64,000 nt of DNA from Toxorhynchites rutilus septentrionalis (lineage: Eukaryota; Arthropoda; Insecta; Diptera; Culicidae). The position numbers were made by a program, and so were the translations under genes. Under the pieces are notes generated by a model, which searched no databases, was not told the DNA's origin, and was given only the letters and a program-made list of their open reading frames with translations. Shown one piece after another: positions 45,276-56,435 of this stretch; the first letter of the stretch is position 1, and each line of letters begins with the position of its first letter. Location: assembly GCF_029784135.1 (NCBI RefSeq), contig NC_073746.1, forward strand, positions 228,359,882 through 228,423,881. Reading direction: 5' to 3'.

Positions 45276-46895
45276 TTCATAACTTCTGAATTACTGGACC
45301 GATTCAGATGACCAATAAGCTAATCATATCAAACTGAAGCTTACGAGTTAGTTTTCTTTGAAAAAATATTACTTTTGGGAAAAATTTTGATTTTCGTTTT
45401 GGTATTTATTGATTGAGTCAGTTTTTCATAGTTTTCTCGGTTAAAGATACAGGGCGCTATATTTTTTATGTTTTTTCTGGAAAGCTGAAGATTTTTTTAC
45501 ATAACATATCTCGATATCAGAGATGCATTTTTTTTCGTTTTTGAGATATGATTTTTCAAATTTAAAATGTTTTAAGTCTTCGTTCAATAATCCTATGTGA
45601 CTAGACTAGACCTATGCGACTAGAATCCAGTCTTCCCACACGTGTGCTATTTCTTCAAAGAAGGTTAGCTTATTGGCTTCAATTTAATATGTCGATCTCT
45701 AAATCGGTCCATTAGTTCTAATGTTATGAATTTTGGCAAAAAGTCATTTTTTGATAAAAGGGGAAACATGATTTTTTGAACCACCGGTTAACATTGAAAA
45801 ATCGTATCTCAAAAACGAAAAAATAGCATCGATGATGTGAAAAATTCTCAGCTTTCCAGAAAAAATATAAAAAAATATAGCGCCCTCTAGTCCAAAGCCA
45901 TGAAAACAATAAAAACGACTACAATCAATAATTACAAAAACGAAACCATTGTTTTTGTAGATTCAATATTTTTCAATAAAAGACTAGCTAATTGGCTTCA
46001 ATTTGATATATAGATCATCTGAATTGGTTCAGTGGTTCAAAAGTTATGAAAGTTAAAAAGTCATTTTTGGGAAAAAGTGGAAAAAAATGATTTTTCGGAC
46101 CATCCTAAAATGGAAATGGGCACCCTAATAAAAAAAATAAAAAAATACGGATCTAATGTTTTGCGATAAAGAACAGAATAAGCACATTTGACGAAAATAT
46201 GAGAACCATTATATCGGTTTCACATGGAATGGCTGAATTATTGATTGTATTTTTTTTAGTTTACATTGAGACCTAGGGAGCTATATTTTTTTTATAGGAA
46301 TATTAAACGAAAACTAAAAACATGTTAACTTTGCAAAATCACTTGAAAACGAAAAAAACACCTTTCTTATATTCGGATATGTTATGTAAAAAAACTTCAG
46401 CTTTCAAGAAAAAATATAAAAAAGATGGTGACCTTAGTTCCGAAACCATATAAGCTATGAAAAACAATTACAATCAATATTTACGAAAACAAAATCTGGT
46501 TTTTTTCAAGTGTAATGTGTTTCAATTAAAACTAGCTCATTGGCTTTAATCTGATATATCGATCATCTAAATCGGTCCAGTAGTTCAAAAGTTATTAGTT
46601 ATTGAAAAAGGTCATTTTTGGAAAAAAGGGGGAAAAGTTGATTTTTCGGACCACCATAAAATGGAAATGGCCACCCTGATGAAAAAAATAAAATATATGG
46701 GTCTAATATTTTACGATGGGGAATAAAACTACCAATTTTCATGAAAATCTGACAATCACTTTATCGGTTTTGCATGACATTCAATTTTGTGCTTGACCCG
46801 TTCTCACCCCCACTCAGTGTAAATAAGAGATTATTCCGAAATTATTGAAATTTGAATGGAAACATTTATTTGATGTATGATGTACTGGGTATAAC
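45276..46895. repeat. 1.62-kb tandem duplication, unit 1
   Basis: The unit starting attcataacttctgaattac recurs 1624 bp later at 46900 with near-identity over its whole length. Inside the unit, words such as gggcgctatattttttatg appear again as complements (aaaaatatagcgccctctag), so each unit contains large inverted repeats. No coding frame was found. The block ends with cactcagtgtaaataagaga and a link of about 90 bp. Confidence 0.88.
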
Positions 46896-46899
46896 AACA

Positions 46900-48621
46900 A
46901 TTCATAACTTCTGATTTACTGGACCGATTCAGATGACCAATGAGCTAACCATATCAAACTGAAGCTTACGAGTTAGTTTTCTTTGAAATAATATTACTTT
47001 TGGGAAAAATTTTGATTTTCGTTTTGGTATTTATTGATTGAGCCCGTTTTTCATAGTTTTCTCGGTTAAAGATACAGGGCGCTATATTTTTTATGTTTTT
47101 TGTGGAAAGCATAAGATTTTTTTACATAACATATCTCGATATCAGAGATGCTTTTTTTTTCGTTTTTGAGATATGATTTTTCAAATTTAAAATGTTTTAA
47201 GTCTTCGTTCAATAATCCTATGCGACTAGAATCCAGTCTTCCCACTCGTGTGCTATTTCTTCAAAGAAGGTTAGCTTATTGGCTTCAATTTAATATGTCG
47301 ATCATCTGAATCGGTTCATTAGTTCTAATGTTATGAATTTTGGCAAAAAGTCATTTTTTGATAAAAGGAGAAAAATGATTTTTTGAACCACCGGTTAACT
47401 TTGAAAAATCGTATCTCAAAAACGAAAAAAATAGCATCGATGATGTGTTATGTGAAAAATCCTCAGCTTTCCAGAAAAAATATAAAAAAATATAGCGCCC
47501 TCTAGTCCAAAGCCATGAAAACAATAAAAACGACTACAATCAATAATTACAAAAACGAAATCCATTGTTTTTGTAGATTCAATATTTTTCAATTTCAATA
47601 AATTGGCTTCAATTTGATATATCGATCATCTGAATTGGTTCAGTGGTTCAAAAGTTATGAAAGTTAAAAAGTCATTTTTGGGAAAAAGTGGAAAAAAATG
47701 ATTTTTCGGACCATCCTAAAATGGAAATGGGCACCCTAATAAAAATAATAAAAAAATACGGATCTAATGTTTTGCGATAAAGAACAGAATAAGCACATTT
47801 GACGAAAATATGAGAACCACTATATCGGTTTCACATGGAATGGCAGAATTATTGATTGTATTTTTTTTAGTTTACATTGAGACCTAGGGAGCTATATTTT
47901 TTTATAGGAATATTAAACGAAAACTGAAAACATGTTAACTTTGCAAAATCACTTGAAAACGAAAAAAACACCTTTCTTATATTCGGATATGTTATGTAAA
48001 AAAACTTCAGCTTTCAAGAAAAAATATAAAAAAGATGGTGACCTTAATTCCGAAACCATATAAGCTATGAAAAACAATTACAATCAATATTTACGAAAAC
48101 AAAATCTGGTTTTTTTCAAGTGTAATGTGTTTCAATTAAAACTAGCTCATTGGCTTTAATCTGATATATCGATCATCTAAATCGGTCCAGTAGTTCAAAA
48201 GTTATTAGTTATTGAAAAAGGTCATTTTTGGAAAAAAGGGGGAAAAGTTGATTTTTCGGACCACCATAAAATGGAAATGGCCACCCTGATGAAAAAAATA
48301 AAATATATGGGTCTAATATTTTACGATGGGGAATAAAACTACCAATTTTCATGAAAATCTGACAATCACTTTATCGGTTTTGCATGACATTCAATTTTGT
48401 GCTTTGGTTCGTCACTTTTACTTCAATTTTTGGAAGAATGTCGGGAGTGAGAATTGAACTCGTGATCTTTAGCGTGAGAGGCATGGATGTTACCACTACG
48501 TCAAATCGCTTCCTCTGCTTGCCCCTTTCTCACCCCCACTCAGTGTAAATAAGAGATTATTCCGAAAATATTGAAATTTGAATGGAAACATTTAATTGAT
48601 GTATGATGTACTGGGTATAAC
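46900..48621. repeat. 1.62-kb tandem duplication, unit 2 (with SINE)
   Basis: Matches unit 1 with few substitutions and small indels. It is longer only because a tRNA-derived SINE is inserted at 48405-48515, which unit 1 lacks at the matching site near 46785. The duplication therefore came before the SINE. Confidence 0.88.
48405..48515 (-). mobile_element. tRNA-derived SINE, copy C
   Basis: On the minus strand it has gacgtagtggtaac (box A-like) and acgagttcaattctcactcc (box B-like). The short duplication tgctt lies at 48400-48404 and 48516-48520. Comparison with unit 1 of the surrounding duplication gives the empty site. It lacks the longer tail seen in copies A and B. Confidence 0.75.
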
Positions 48622-51074
48622 ATTTTTTCTGAGGTGTTATTCGATGGCTATTTGCACATCAAACTTTGATGAATTATTAAATAATAACTATTTGTACTAT
48701 AGTTAAGTATTATGCATTGGAGGTTGTGGAAATATATCTACTATTAAACGGCTCACAGCTTTCAAGAATATTCGCAATATTTGTCAAGATATCACTAATG
48801 TTTACTTTCTCCATTTTTGACTCTATTTCACCCTTATAAATGTTTTTTAGAAGAAAAAACTCTTTTTCTTTGAACACATTGTATAAATTTTATTGAAGTA
48901 TATCCATTGTTGACAATGTATATTTAGCTTATATCCTCACGAATAAAATTGGAAACAGTGCACTAATAATTTACTTCTAATAAATCGGTAAAATGTTTCG
49001 TAAAATTGGTAATATTACGTATTAAGTTGCAAACTAAGTAATAATTTCAGGAACAAGAATCGAGAAAAGGAGTTATATAACTGTAATCATTGAATCTTTT
49101 AAACATACTGTCGAATATAACTGATGCTGCCATGGTACCACAATGCGTACACATTGCCGCCGAAACAGAGCCTAGATGCAGAACACTGAAACTGATTCTC
49201 GGTTACGTTCGTGGTGCAGAGTTTATATGTTATCGCTAAAATTAATCAAAATAAGAGTGGAAGAGAACACAACAAAAAGGGAGAGAAAAAAAATGATCCG
49301 TTCTTTATCTTTACACCTTTTTTTTCGGGCATCTCTTTAATTGATTGTCATGCTGGAGAGTTCCGTAAGTTTAGGAACCTTTGAACAGGCCATGAGGTGT
49401 TCGTGTTAAAGTTATCGTGGATTAAACGTTCTCAATTTTAGGGGACCAGGAAACGACTCGCCCGCCAATCGTAATCTTCTTCCCCTTTTCGTCCGCGTAA
49501 CTGATCGTGATCCAAAAACTGGTAGCCAACTTGACACTTCTCTTGCGGACAAATTTAATCCGTTTATCAGCGAGGAAACATCTTCGGACTCAAGTTCGCT
49601 CTTTTTCGGTAACATGGACTCCAGCAGTGTTTAATGAATTTTAAGACCGATTTCGGACTCGGGTTGCATACGTTTGGCGGGACTTCTCATCACTCTGACA
49701 CTTTGTGATCGTTTTTATTTGTCTGCTTGTATATCATGTGCAAGCCCGCAGTAACCTGTTCAGCCGTGGTTTGGTTTGCGAGTTGATTTCCATTTCTCAT
49801 AGATTCCCCTTGGTGATAAGTAATCAGAGCGATCGTGATCATGTTTACGGCAGACTGAAGCAGAGAATGTTTTCCTCAAAGGTCAATTAAGAAGCGATAG
49901 CTCACTATGGTGCACCGGATAATGGGACTCATTATCGATTGGATGAAACTTTTAATGATTGATTCGGTGGGTCCCCCTATCTCCTGGGGGTAGGAGTGTC
50001 TAGTAGCAGTAGATATATGTCGGAGAAGATATAATGTCGTGACAAACGGTGCATTCCGAATCACGATAGGAGGTTATTTGTATTCGACTTTTGGGGGGTA
50101 TATAAAACTTCATTTTTCGGCATGGGACAATGGCCGTGCGCATCAATCTTTAAAAGGTTGTGTTTTTTATATTGAGATATGTTTTAGAATGAGAAATGTG
50201 TATCTCTTTCTATAATCAGCACTTGGTGCGTCTTCCAGTTGAATTAACCAGTTAAACTGAATCATCATCCTTCTTAAATTATATTAATTTGCGCTAGTTG
50301 ACTTTACTGATTTACCTCTATCTTACAAGAATGTAGTCCATGAAAGTAGGCTTAATTATTGTATTTTACAAGCAGCTCTTAGCTCGCAAAGTATTCCTGA
50401 TAGAATCACAAAGACACTTTTTAAAGTTGTAGCATGTTGTGACATGTTGAAGACAACGTGGTAGTAATTATGCGTGTCAAGAGAAGAAGCTCGATACCAA
50501 CTCAATGGTAGTCAAGCGAGACCACGTAAGGACCAATCATCAAATGAACAAACAACAGCTCACACCGCACGCTAAGAATGTGTGATCATTTTGTTCCAAT
50601 ATCAATCCGGGGACTCCTCCAAACATCCCTTCTCCTCAGAATCACTTCTGTTGATTCTGGTTCGAATGCAATCAACCATTGTAAAGCACACTGAACATTG
50701 GGATTCGCCTTCCACCAAGCGTCAGTGGCTGAAGGAGATGGCAAATCTGGCGAGAACGGGAGTAAATAATGAATAAAGTTGTTGGGGAAAAATGTCGATA
50801 CTTATCAGCTCCTGTATTCTCATTTTATAAATTATTCAAATTCAAATAAATAATGAGCCCTCCTCAATTGGATTTCTTTACGGGAGGGGTTCCTGTGCCG
50901 AAAGGGTTCGAGGGTACCACTGGGTTGGGACTGTTCAATAAGCATTCGAACGGCGTGTATGTGATTTGAAGCGTGCACAGAGAAACAGTGTTGCCAATAG
51001 TCGAAAGCTAACAAAAGACCTTTTAACCGCCGCCGAATAGGGAGTATATCGAAAAAATGTCATAATGTAAGTAC
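48622..51074. other. Intergenic, no gene seen
   Basis: 2.4 kb without a supported gene or element ends. Frames at 49412-49615 (-) and 50582-50776 (+) show no domains. Confidence 0.42.
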
Positions 51075-51110
51075 TAGGCTGGTTGAAAAGTTCGCGGAAA
51101 GATTGCACTA
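51075..51110 (+). repeat. Mariner-like terminal sequence, isolated
   Basis: Reads taggctggttgaaaagttcg, the type of sequence found at mariner ends. No partner end or transposase was found within 1.5 kb, so this is a solitary relic or a coincidence. Confidence 0.35.
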
Positions 51111-51786
51111 GCAAAAATAAAATCGTATGAATCATGCATAAAAAAACAAATTTTAGAGTGTGAAAAATTAATTGTTGGATCTTTGGGAGGGGAATTGAGA
51201 TGTTAGAGGAAAGTGAGGAGAATTCATGAAAAGAATTAATATAAAAATATTGTGAAGTGAGAACGCTTATGGATCCTGTTTTCACACAGAGCGTGTTATT
51301 ACAGTCCAAAATGCATGCCGATATTTGCAAGGTTTTTGTTAGTTTTCTGGAAAACTGAATATACTTTAATTCTAAAACAACATTTCATTTGAATGTTTTG
51401 AAACCGAGCTAAAAAACAACATTAATGTTCAAGAGCCGGAAACACGAAAAAATCAGCTGTTGTCACATTGCAAAAGTATTTGATTGACAACAGATTAATT
51501 TGATTATAAAATATTCTCTAACGGATGATTCTTGTAGCAATTTTTCTCAATTTTACTTTAACATAGGAAATAGGAAATCCACCTGTGGCGAAACGGGTAA
51601 ATAAATAATGTTTCTTGCCGGATACATAAATGTGAAACGATGTGAAATAAATCAGTTCTAGTCTAGAGCTCAAACCTCTAACATGTTTCCATTTAGCATA
51701 GAACCTTATGTCCTTAAGTTTTGCATTGAGCGTATTCATTCTTCGTATCGTATGAATGCAGAAAGCATTTTAATTCTACGCGCCAT

Positions 51787-53300
51787 GTTAACTACAGCAA
51801 ACTACATTAACTACAGCAAATATCTAAAAAGTTCAATTCACAGAATACTAATAGAAGACCTTGAACTTTTATCGTACAAGAAAACATGGTTTGACAGCAC
51901 GTCAAAAGAGTATGAAAATCAAGATTTGTTTTTATCCGGAACAGAGAATGTAACATTTAATTTTCGAATGGAAAATTCCTTCTTCTTCAGGACAGTCATT
52001 ACAAGATGAGTTTGCATTAAATTTACCCGATTCAATCGCTGGCAAAGAATAGTCTGCATCTTCTCCGGATCTTACCACACTGTACTTCTTCGTTTGAGGA
52101 TATATGCAGCAGCATAGAAAAAGTACGAAGAATCTTGATATGGACCAATTCACGAAGCTTTTGTTGAATATTTGGGAGGAATTCTGAAGAAATGTTGCGT
52201 GGCAGCTGTGACAGGTATTTTCCCATGCAATTCTTGTCACACTCACGCATACCAACAACCTTATTATGTGAACAGTTCAGCATTGACATCCAAAAACATT
52301 TGCATTTCGAAAATTAATGTGTTCTCGTTGTTGTAATGGTGAAAAATATATCATAGAAAGTTGTGAGACGAAAACCCCATACTTTTCATCCGGAATTGGC
52401 TCTGCTGGTGGTTGAGCCAGAAAGTTCAAAACATCAAAATCGAGCGTTTGGAGTAAACATGCACGAATACATGAAAGCTAGGCAGATTGAGATGTTCGCG
52501 GAGCAGAATTGAAAAATACAAATTTATTGAATAATATTGTTCATTGTTTTTATACTTCAGTATATTCTCTCCTAAATGCAATATATATTTGCCAACGATT
52601 CTTTAATTTGTGTATCCCATTTCTACAGTGATTTTCTGGAGGACTCTAAAATGTACGTTCTCTGCCACAATAACTTATTCATCTGATGAAAAGTATACTA
52701 CGTAGAAGTTATTTGGTTATTGGGAACATTTCAGTTCAGGATCACAGTGATCAACGCAAGTCTAATCTATAGTTACAACTTTTCGCTTGAATGTGTTTAA
52801 CGAATGCGGCACACATCTTGTCTTTAGCTTTCTTAGACTTAATCGTCTAAGACATTCTCACGCTTGATCAATCGCCTTCTTTCCAAAACCATCTAAAGTA
52901 AAGAATTAATCAGTTCTTCAGTAGTACAACTTTTCGGACCTCCGAATCAATTTAGTCCATCTAATTTTTGGTGGAGGAGCATCATCACCCAACAAATTTA
53001 CCTTATTTTTGTGAATTTCCATTACCTATTTAACCTATTACCTATTAATTACCTATATTTCCTATTTTTCGTATCGTATCATGGTTATTTTTCCATTAAA
53101 AATAATAATTAATAGATTGCCAACAAGACTATTCTTTGCCAGTGATTGAATCGGGTAAATTTAATGCAAGCTCATCTTGTGATGACTGTCCTGAAGAAGA
53201 AGTACGATTAAAGTTCAAGGTCTTCTATGAGTATTCTGTGAATTGAACTTTTAGATATTTGCTGTAGTTAATGTAGTTTGCTGTAGTTTAATTAATGTAG
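51787..53300. repeat. Fold-back structure with about 200-bp inverted arms
   Basis: The left arm (51787-52055) holds aagttcaattcacagaatac, agaccttgaact and gagtttgcattaaatttacc. The right arm (53118-53300) carries the same in reverse complement and order, but lacks an internal ~100-bp part. The spacer is about 1.06 kb. The arms share an old frame (DYSLP.IESGKFNA.SSC.DCPEEE) on opposite strands, so two copies of a coding repeat were joined head to head. A fold-back element or inverted duplication both fit. Confidence 0.7.
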
Positions 53301-54229
53301 TCTAATTTGCTACCATAGGCGCCTAAGGGGGTATTTTAATCTAGGAATTTTAAAAACCGGAATTTTTTCTTCATATTTCAAAGTACTCAAGAATATACTC
53401 TAGAAATGCCTTTTGGAAAATCCCTTTATTTACCGAAATATATGCATTTCAGTGATGCGGTATGCAATCTAGTATGGCCTTAACACAAAACACTAAATGC
53501 GTTTCGTTTTTTTGAAACTGGCGCTCACGACATCTCAAGTTCTACTGAACCGATCTATTCCTAATTTGATGTGAATAAATTTTTGCACATGTCTCTTTCG
53601 CTTGATCCATTAAAAATATATTATTTTAATTTTACTATTTAAAAATAAAATTATCATGAAAAAAGTGTAAAAAAGATTTTTTGAACGGCCGCCCTTTTTC
53701 TCAAACAAAAATTTTATTGAATTCTCCGAGGTTCATATCATAGCGGCATCTTCACTGATTCAGAATCTGTTCGATTTTTTTTTGCTCAGGTTGTGCAAAA
53801 CTACTACTACTACAACTACTTTTTGGACCCCCTCACTTCACCAGCTTGTAACTATTCCTATCGCACGGCTTCCTCACTTGGTGCTGATCGTAAACAAATG
53901 GAATCGCACAGTCGCTCCAGCAATGAACTGTCGAGACACACACATAACTGATAATAATTAACTGAATGGTGATACCCATTCTAGCACACCCTGTAATATG
54001 CGTTTCAAGCCATCTTCGAATCTCGTGAAAATGTTTTTTTTTCGAATTATGTGCTGTTGCTTCAGCGATTCCTACTTTATGTCACTATAAAGTATCAGCA
54101 GTTCCTTTATTGTATCCTCTTCTCCGGACTCTACGATTAGAGGCGAATGAACTGCTCTACGGTCTCAAAAAAGTTTTTTTGTGGGGTGGTAGTTCCATTC
54201 AGGCATGTATTGTGTCTTCTAAGCGATTT
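53301..54229. other. Intergenic, no gene seen
   Basis: AT-rich. The sequence near 53560-53790 (gttctactgaaccgatc, ggttcatatcatagcggcatc, ttcagaatctgttcgattt) resembles, in the opposite sense, 20640-20940, so part of this is another dispersed repeat shared with the Helitron interior. Confidence 0.4.
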
Positions 54230-54923
54230 AGGGAAGGTGCGGGTAAGACGGACAGTGGGGGTAAGATGGTCAGGTGGTTGATTTGTGTAGTTACATTTTG
54301 AATTTCAAATTTCAGTTAATGATAACCCCTTCTACGTGTTATTCTCTAATATGACACCCTATGAAAAAGAATACCGATCAAAAGTGGAAAAGGGAAACAA
54401 AATAACGACAATGATAAATAATTTCGTGTGTGCACGCAATTTTTGCGGCGATATTAAGAATTTTGAGTGGTTATATTTCGGTATGTTAAGTTACATACAG
54501 GCGATATTAGGCATTTACCGAAAAAAAAAGATTTGGAAATAGTTATACTGGTGGGGCGAAATAGGCAGTGATATGTTGAGACCACACCCAATGCATGAAG
54601 GAAAGTGACGGAAAGAGTATTCAACTATTTTTCCATCGCTTTTTTCTGTTTGTTCTATTTAAGTTGCTGGACAGACAAACGATGAGAGATGCCGAAATCA
54701 TTCATTCGCGAGCGATAAAATTCTACACTTCGTAAATTCTTTCTACTTTTTGATCTGTTTTAATTTCAGTAAAAACACATTAAAAAACATTTTTTGGAAC
54801 ACATTTGGCCGATTAATTCGAAAAACAGTATGCGAAAACTACATTTAAGTTTTGGAAAACATTAATTTCCAAAGATAAAATCGAAGTTCTTCTTAACATG
54901 TCCGTCTTACCCCAACTTCCCCT
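54230..54923. mobile_element. About 690-bp MITE with gtaagacggaca ends
   Basis: The left end AGGGAAGGTGCGGGTAAGAC and the right end, reverse-complemented, AGGGGAAGTTGGGGTAAGAC form an imperfect inverted repeat of about 25 bp ending in GACGGACA. The interior has no transposase. Target duplication is not clear, so the superfamily is left open. A half-copy end lies at 37020. Confidence 0.6.
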
Positions 54924-55740
54924 GGTAGTGTTGGTGGATGGATGAAAGGAGTAGACGACTTTTATGCCGCAGTATCGCTTGGTGCAGCTGATCATGACCT
55001 GATCATTTACAATGCAATGATTGATCAGTTTCATAAGGACGGAATTCCTCACAAGGATTATCTGAAAGGATTCGCGTCGGAAGAAGCGACGTATGTTCTG
55101 CCCCAGATCAACAGATTGAACCGTTTGTACCAGGCTGAAAAATCGGAATTAACGATGCTACATGAAGAACTGATTTTTTTTATCTCATTGTCTCACTAAT
55201 ATAATCTTACGTTGTTCCAATGTCCAATGTTATTTTAAAATGAAGATCATTTGAAAAGCGACAAGAATTTTTAGGTTGGAATAGCAGCCGAAGAAATTAT
55301 CAGAACAATGGACAGTGAAAGGCAGATCGTTTCAAGGGGTATTTGTCGCAGTTTTTTCGTGGAGCTGATCAAGTAAATGAGAAGAAGATTCGATTCTATA
55401 ATGGGAATGTACAAGATGCGGAAAATTAATTCCGTACCCTAAATATAAAATTACTCCGTAAGGAAATCACAGGTTCAGAAACGAGCATGTGCAGGGTTGG
55501 TGGACAAATATTGAATGGCTAAAAAGGATTGACGGTTCGCTCGAATTTAGGCGTTTCGATGTCTTGTTTGTAACGTTCTACTATTCCTCACTCCTCGATT
55601 GTTTTCTGAATATAATCAGAACAAAAATAAGCTTCGAAATCTGCTCAGCAACGATACGATGAACGCTATTTTGAGTTTCAAAGATTTGCTCAAACATCGT
55701 GACGGCAACTCCAAAATTTTAATAAATGATAGTATGTAAT
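54924..55740 (+). pseudogene. Unidentified coding-like fragments
   Basis: Immediately right of the MITE, one frame reads GWMKGVDDFYAAVSLGAADH and YNAMIDQFHKDGIPHKDYLK for about 80 codons with no stop. Near 55640-55710 another frame reads KLRNLLSNDTMNAILSFKDL, which resembles hAT-type dimerisation tails. Stops and frame changes separate them. They may be parts of one decayed transposase or of a host pseudogene; I cannot decide. Confidence 0.35.
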
Positions 55741-56084
55741 CTAGATTCAGAGAAACTATGAATAAGCATCATCAAACACACGAATGACTTGCAAATGTAA
55801 ATGTTGTATTTGTAGTAAATAAATGAGTGTGTTTTTCATGTTAATGAATTAGTTTTTTTTTCTACAACAAATATTTACGATGGTACAGATTTTTGGTCCA
55901 AATTTCTGGAAAAAAAGTACAAATGAAAAAGTTTTTTAATCTTCTGGTACAGATTAAAATGTGGCAACACTGCATACAATTATCAACAAATCATCCATAC
56001 ATCGAAAGGTGGGCACTACAACAGGAAAAGAGTTTTTTAACAACAACTTTTTCATGTTTATTTTAATAAATACTATTCGTAATA

Positions 56085-56435
56085 TACGTTTATTCGTTTA
56101 TTCGTTTATTAGTTTATTCGTTTATTCGTTTATTCGTTTATTCTTTTATTCGTTTATTCGTTTATTCGTTTATTCGTTTATTCGTTTATTCGTTTATTCA
56201 TTTATTCGTTTATTCGTTTATTCGTTTATTCGTTTATTCGTTTATTTGTTTATTCGTTTATTCGTTTATTCGTTTATTCGTTTATTCGTTTATTCGTTTA
56301 TTCGTTTATTCGTTTATTCGTTTATTCGTTTATTCGTTTATTCGTTTATTCGTTTATTCGTTTATTCGTTTATTCGTTTATTCGTTTATTCGTTTATTCG
56401 TGTATTCGTTTATTCGTTTATTCGTTTATTCTTTT
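56085..56435. repeat. (TTTATTCG)n tandem repeat, left array
   Basis: About 43 copies of the 8-bp unit TTTATTCG with few variants (ttattagt, ttatttgt, tgtattcg). It abuts, through a T13 run at 56432, the 3' end of the minus-strand LINE. The same unit in the same phase direction forms the array at 61772-61965. Apparent reading frames of repeating FVYSFIRL are artefacts of the repeat. Confidence 0.95.

Noticed and set aside
49412..49615. 67-codon minus-strand frame
   Set aside because: Short, no domain, and not supported by splice sites or neighbours.
56085..56435. CRISPR-like array
   Set aside because: The repeats are 8 bp and contiguous, with no spacers, and the DNA is eukaryotic.
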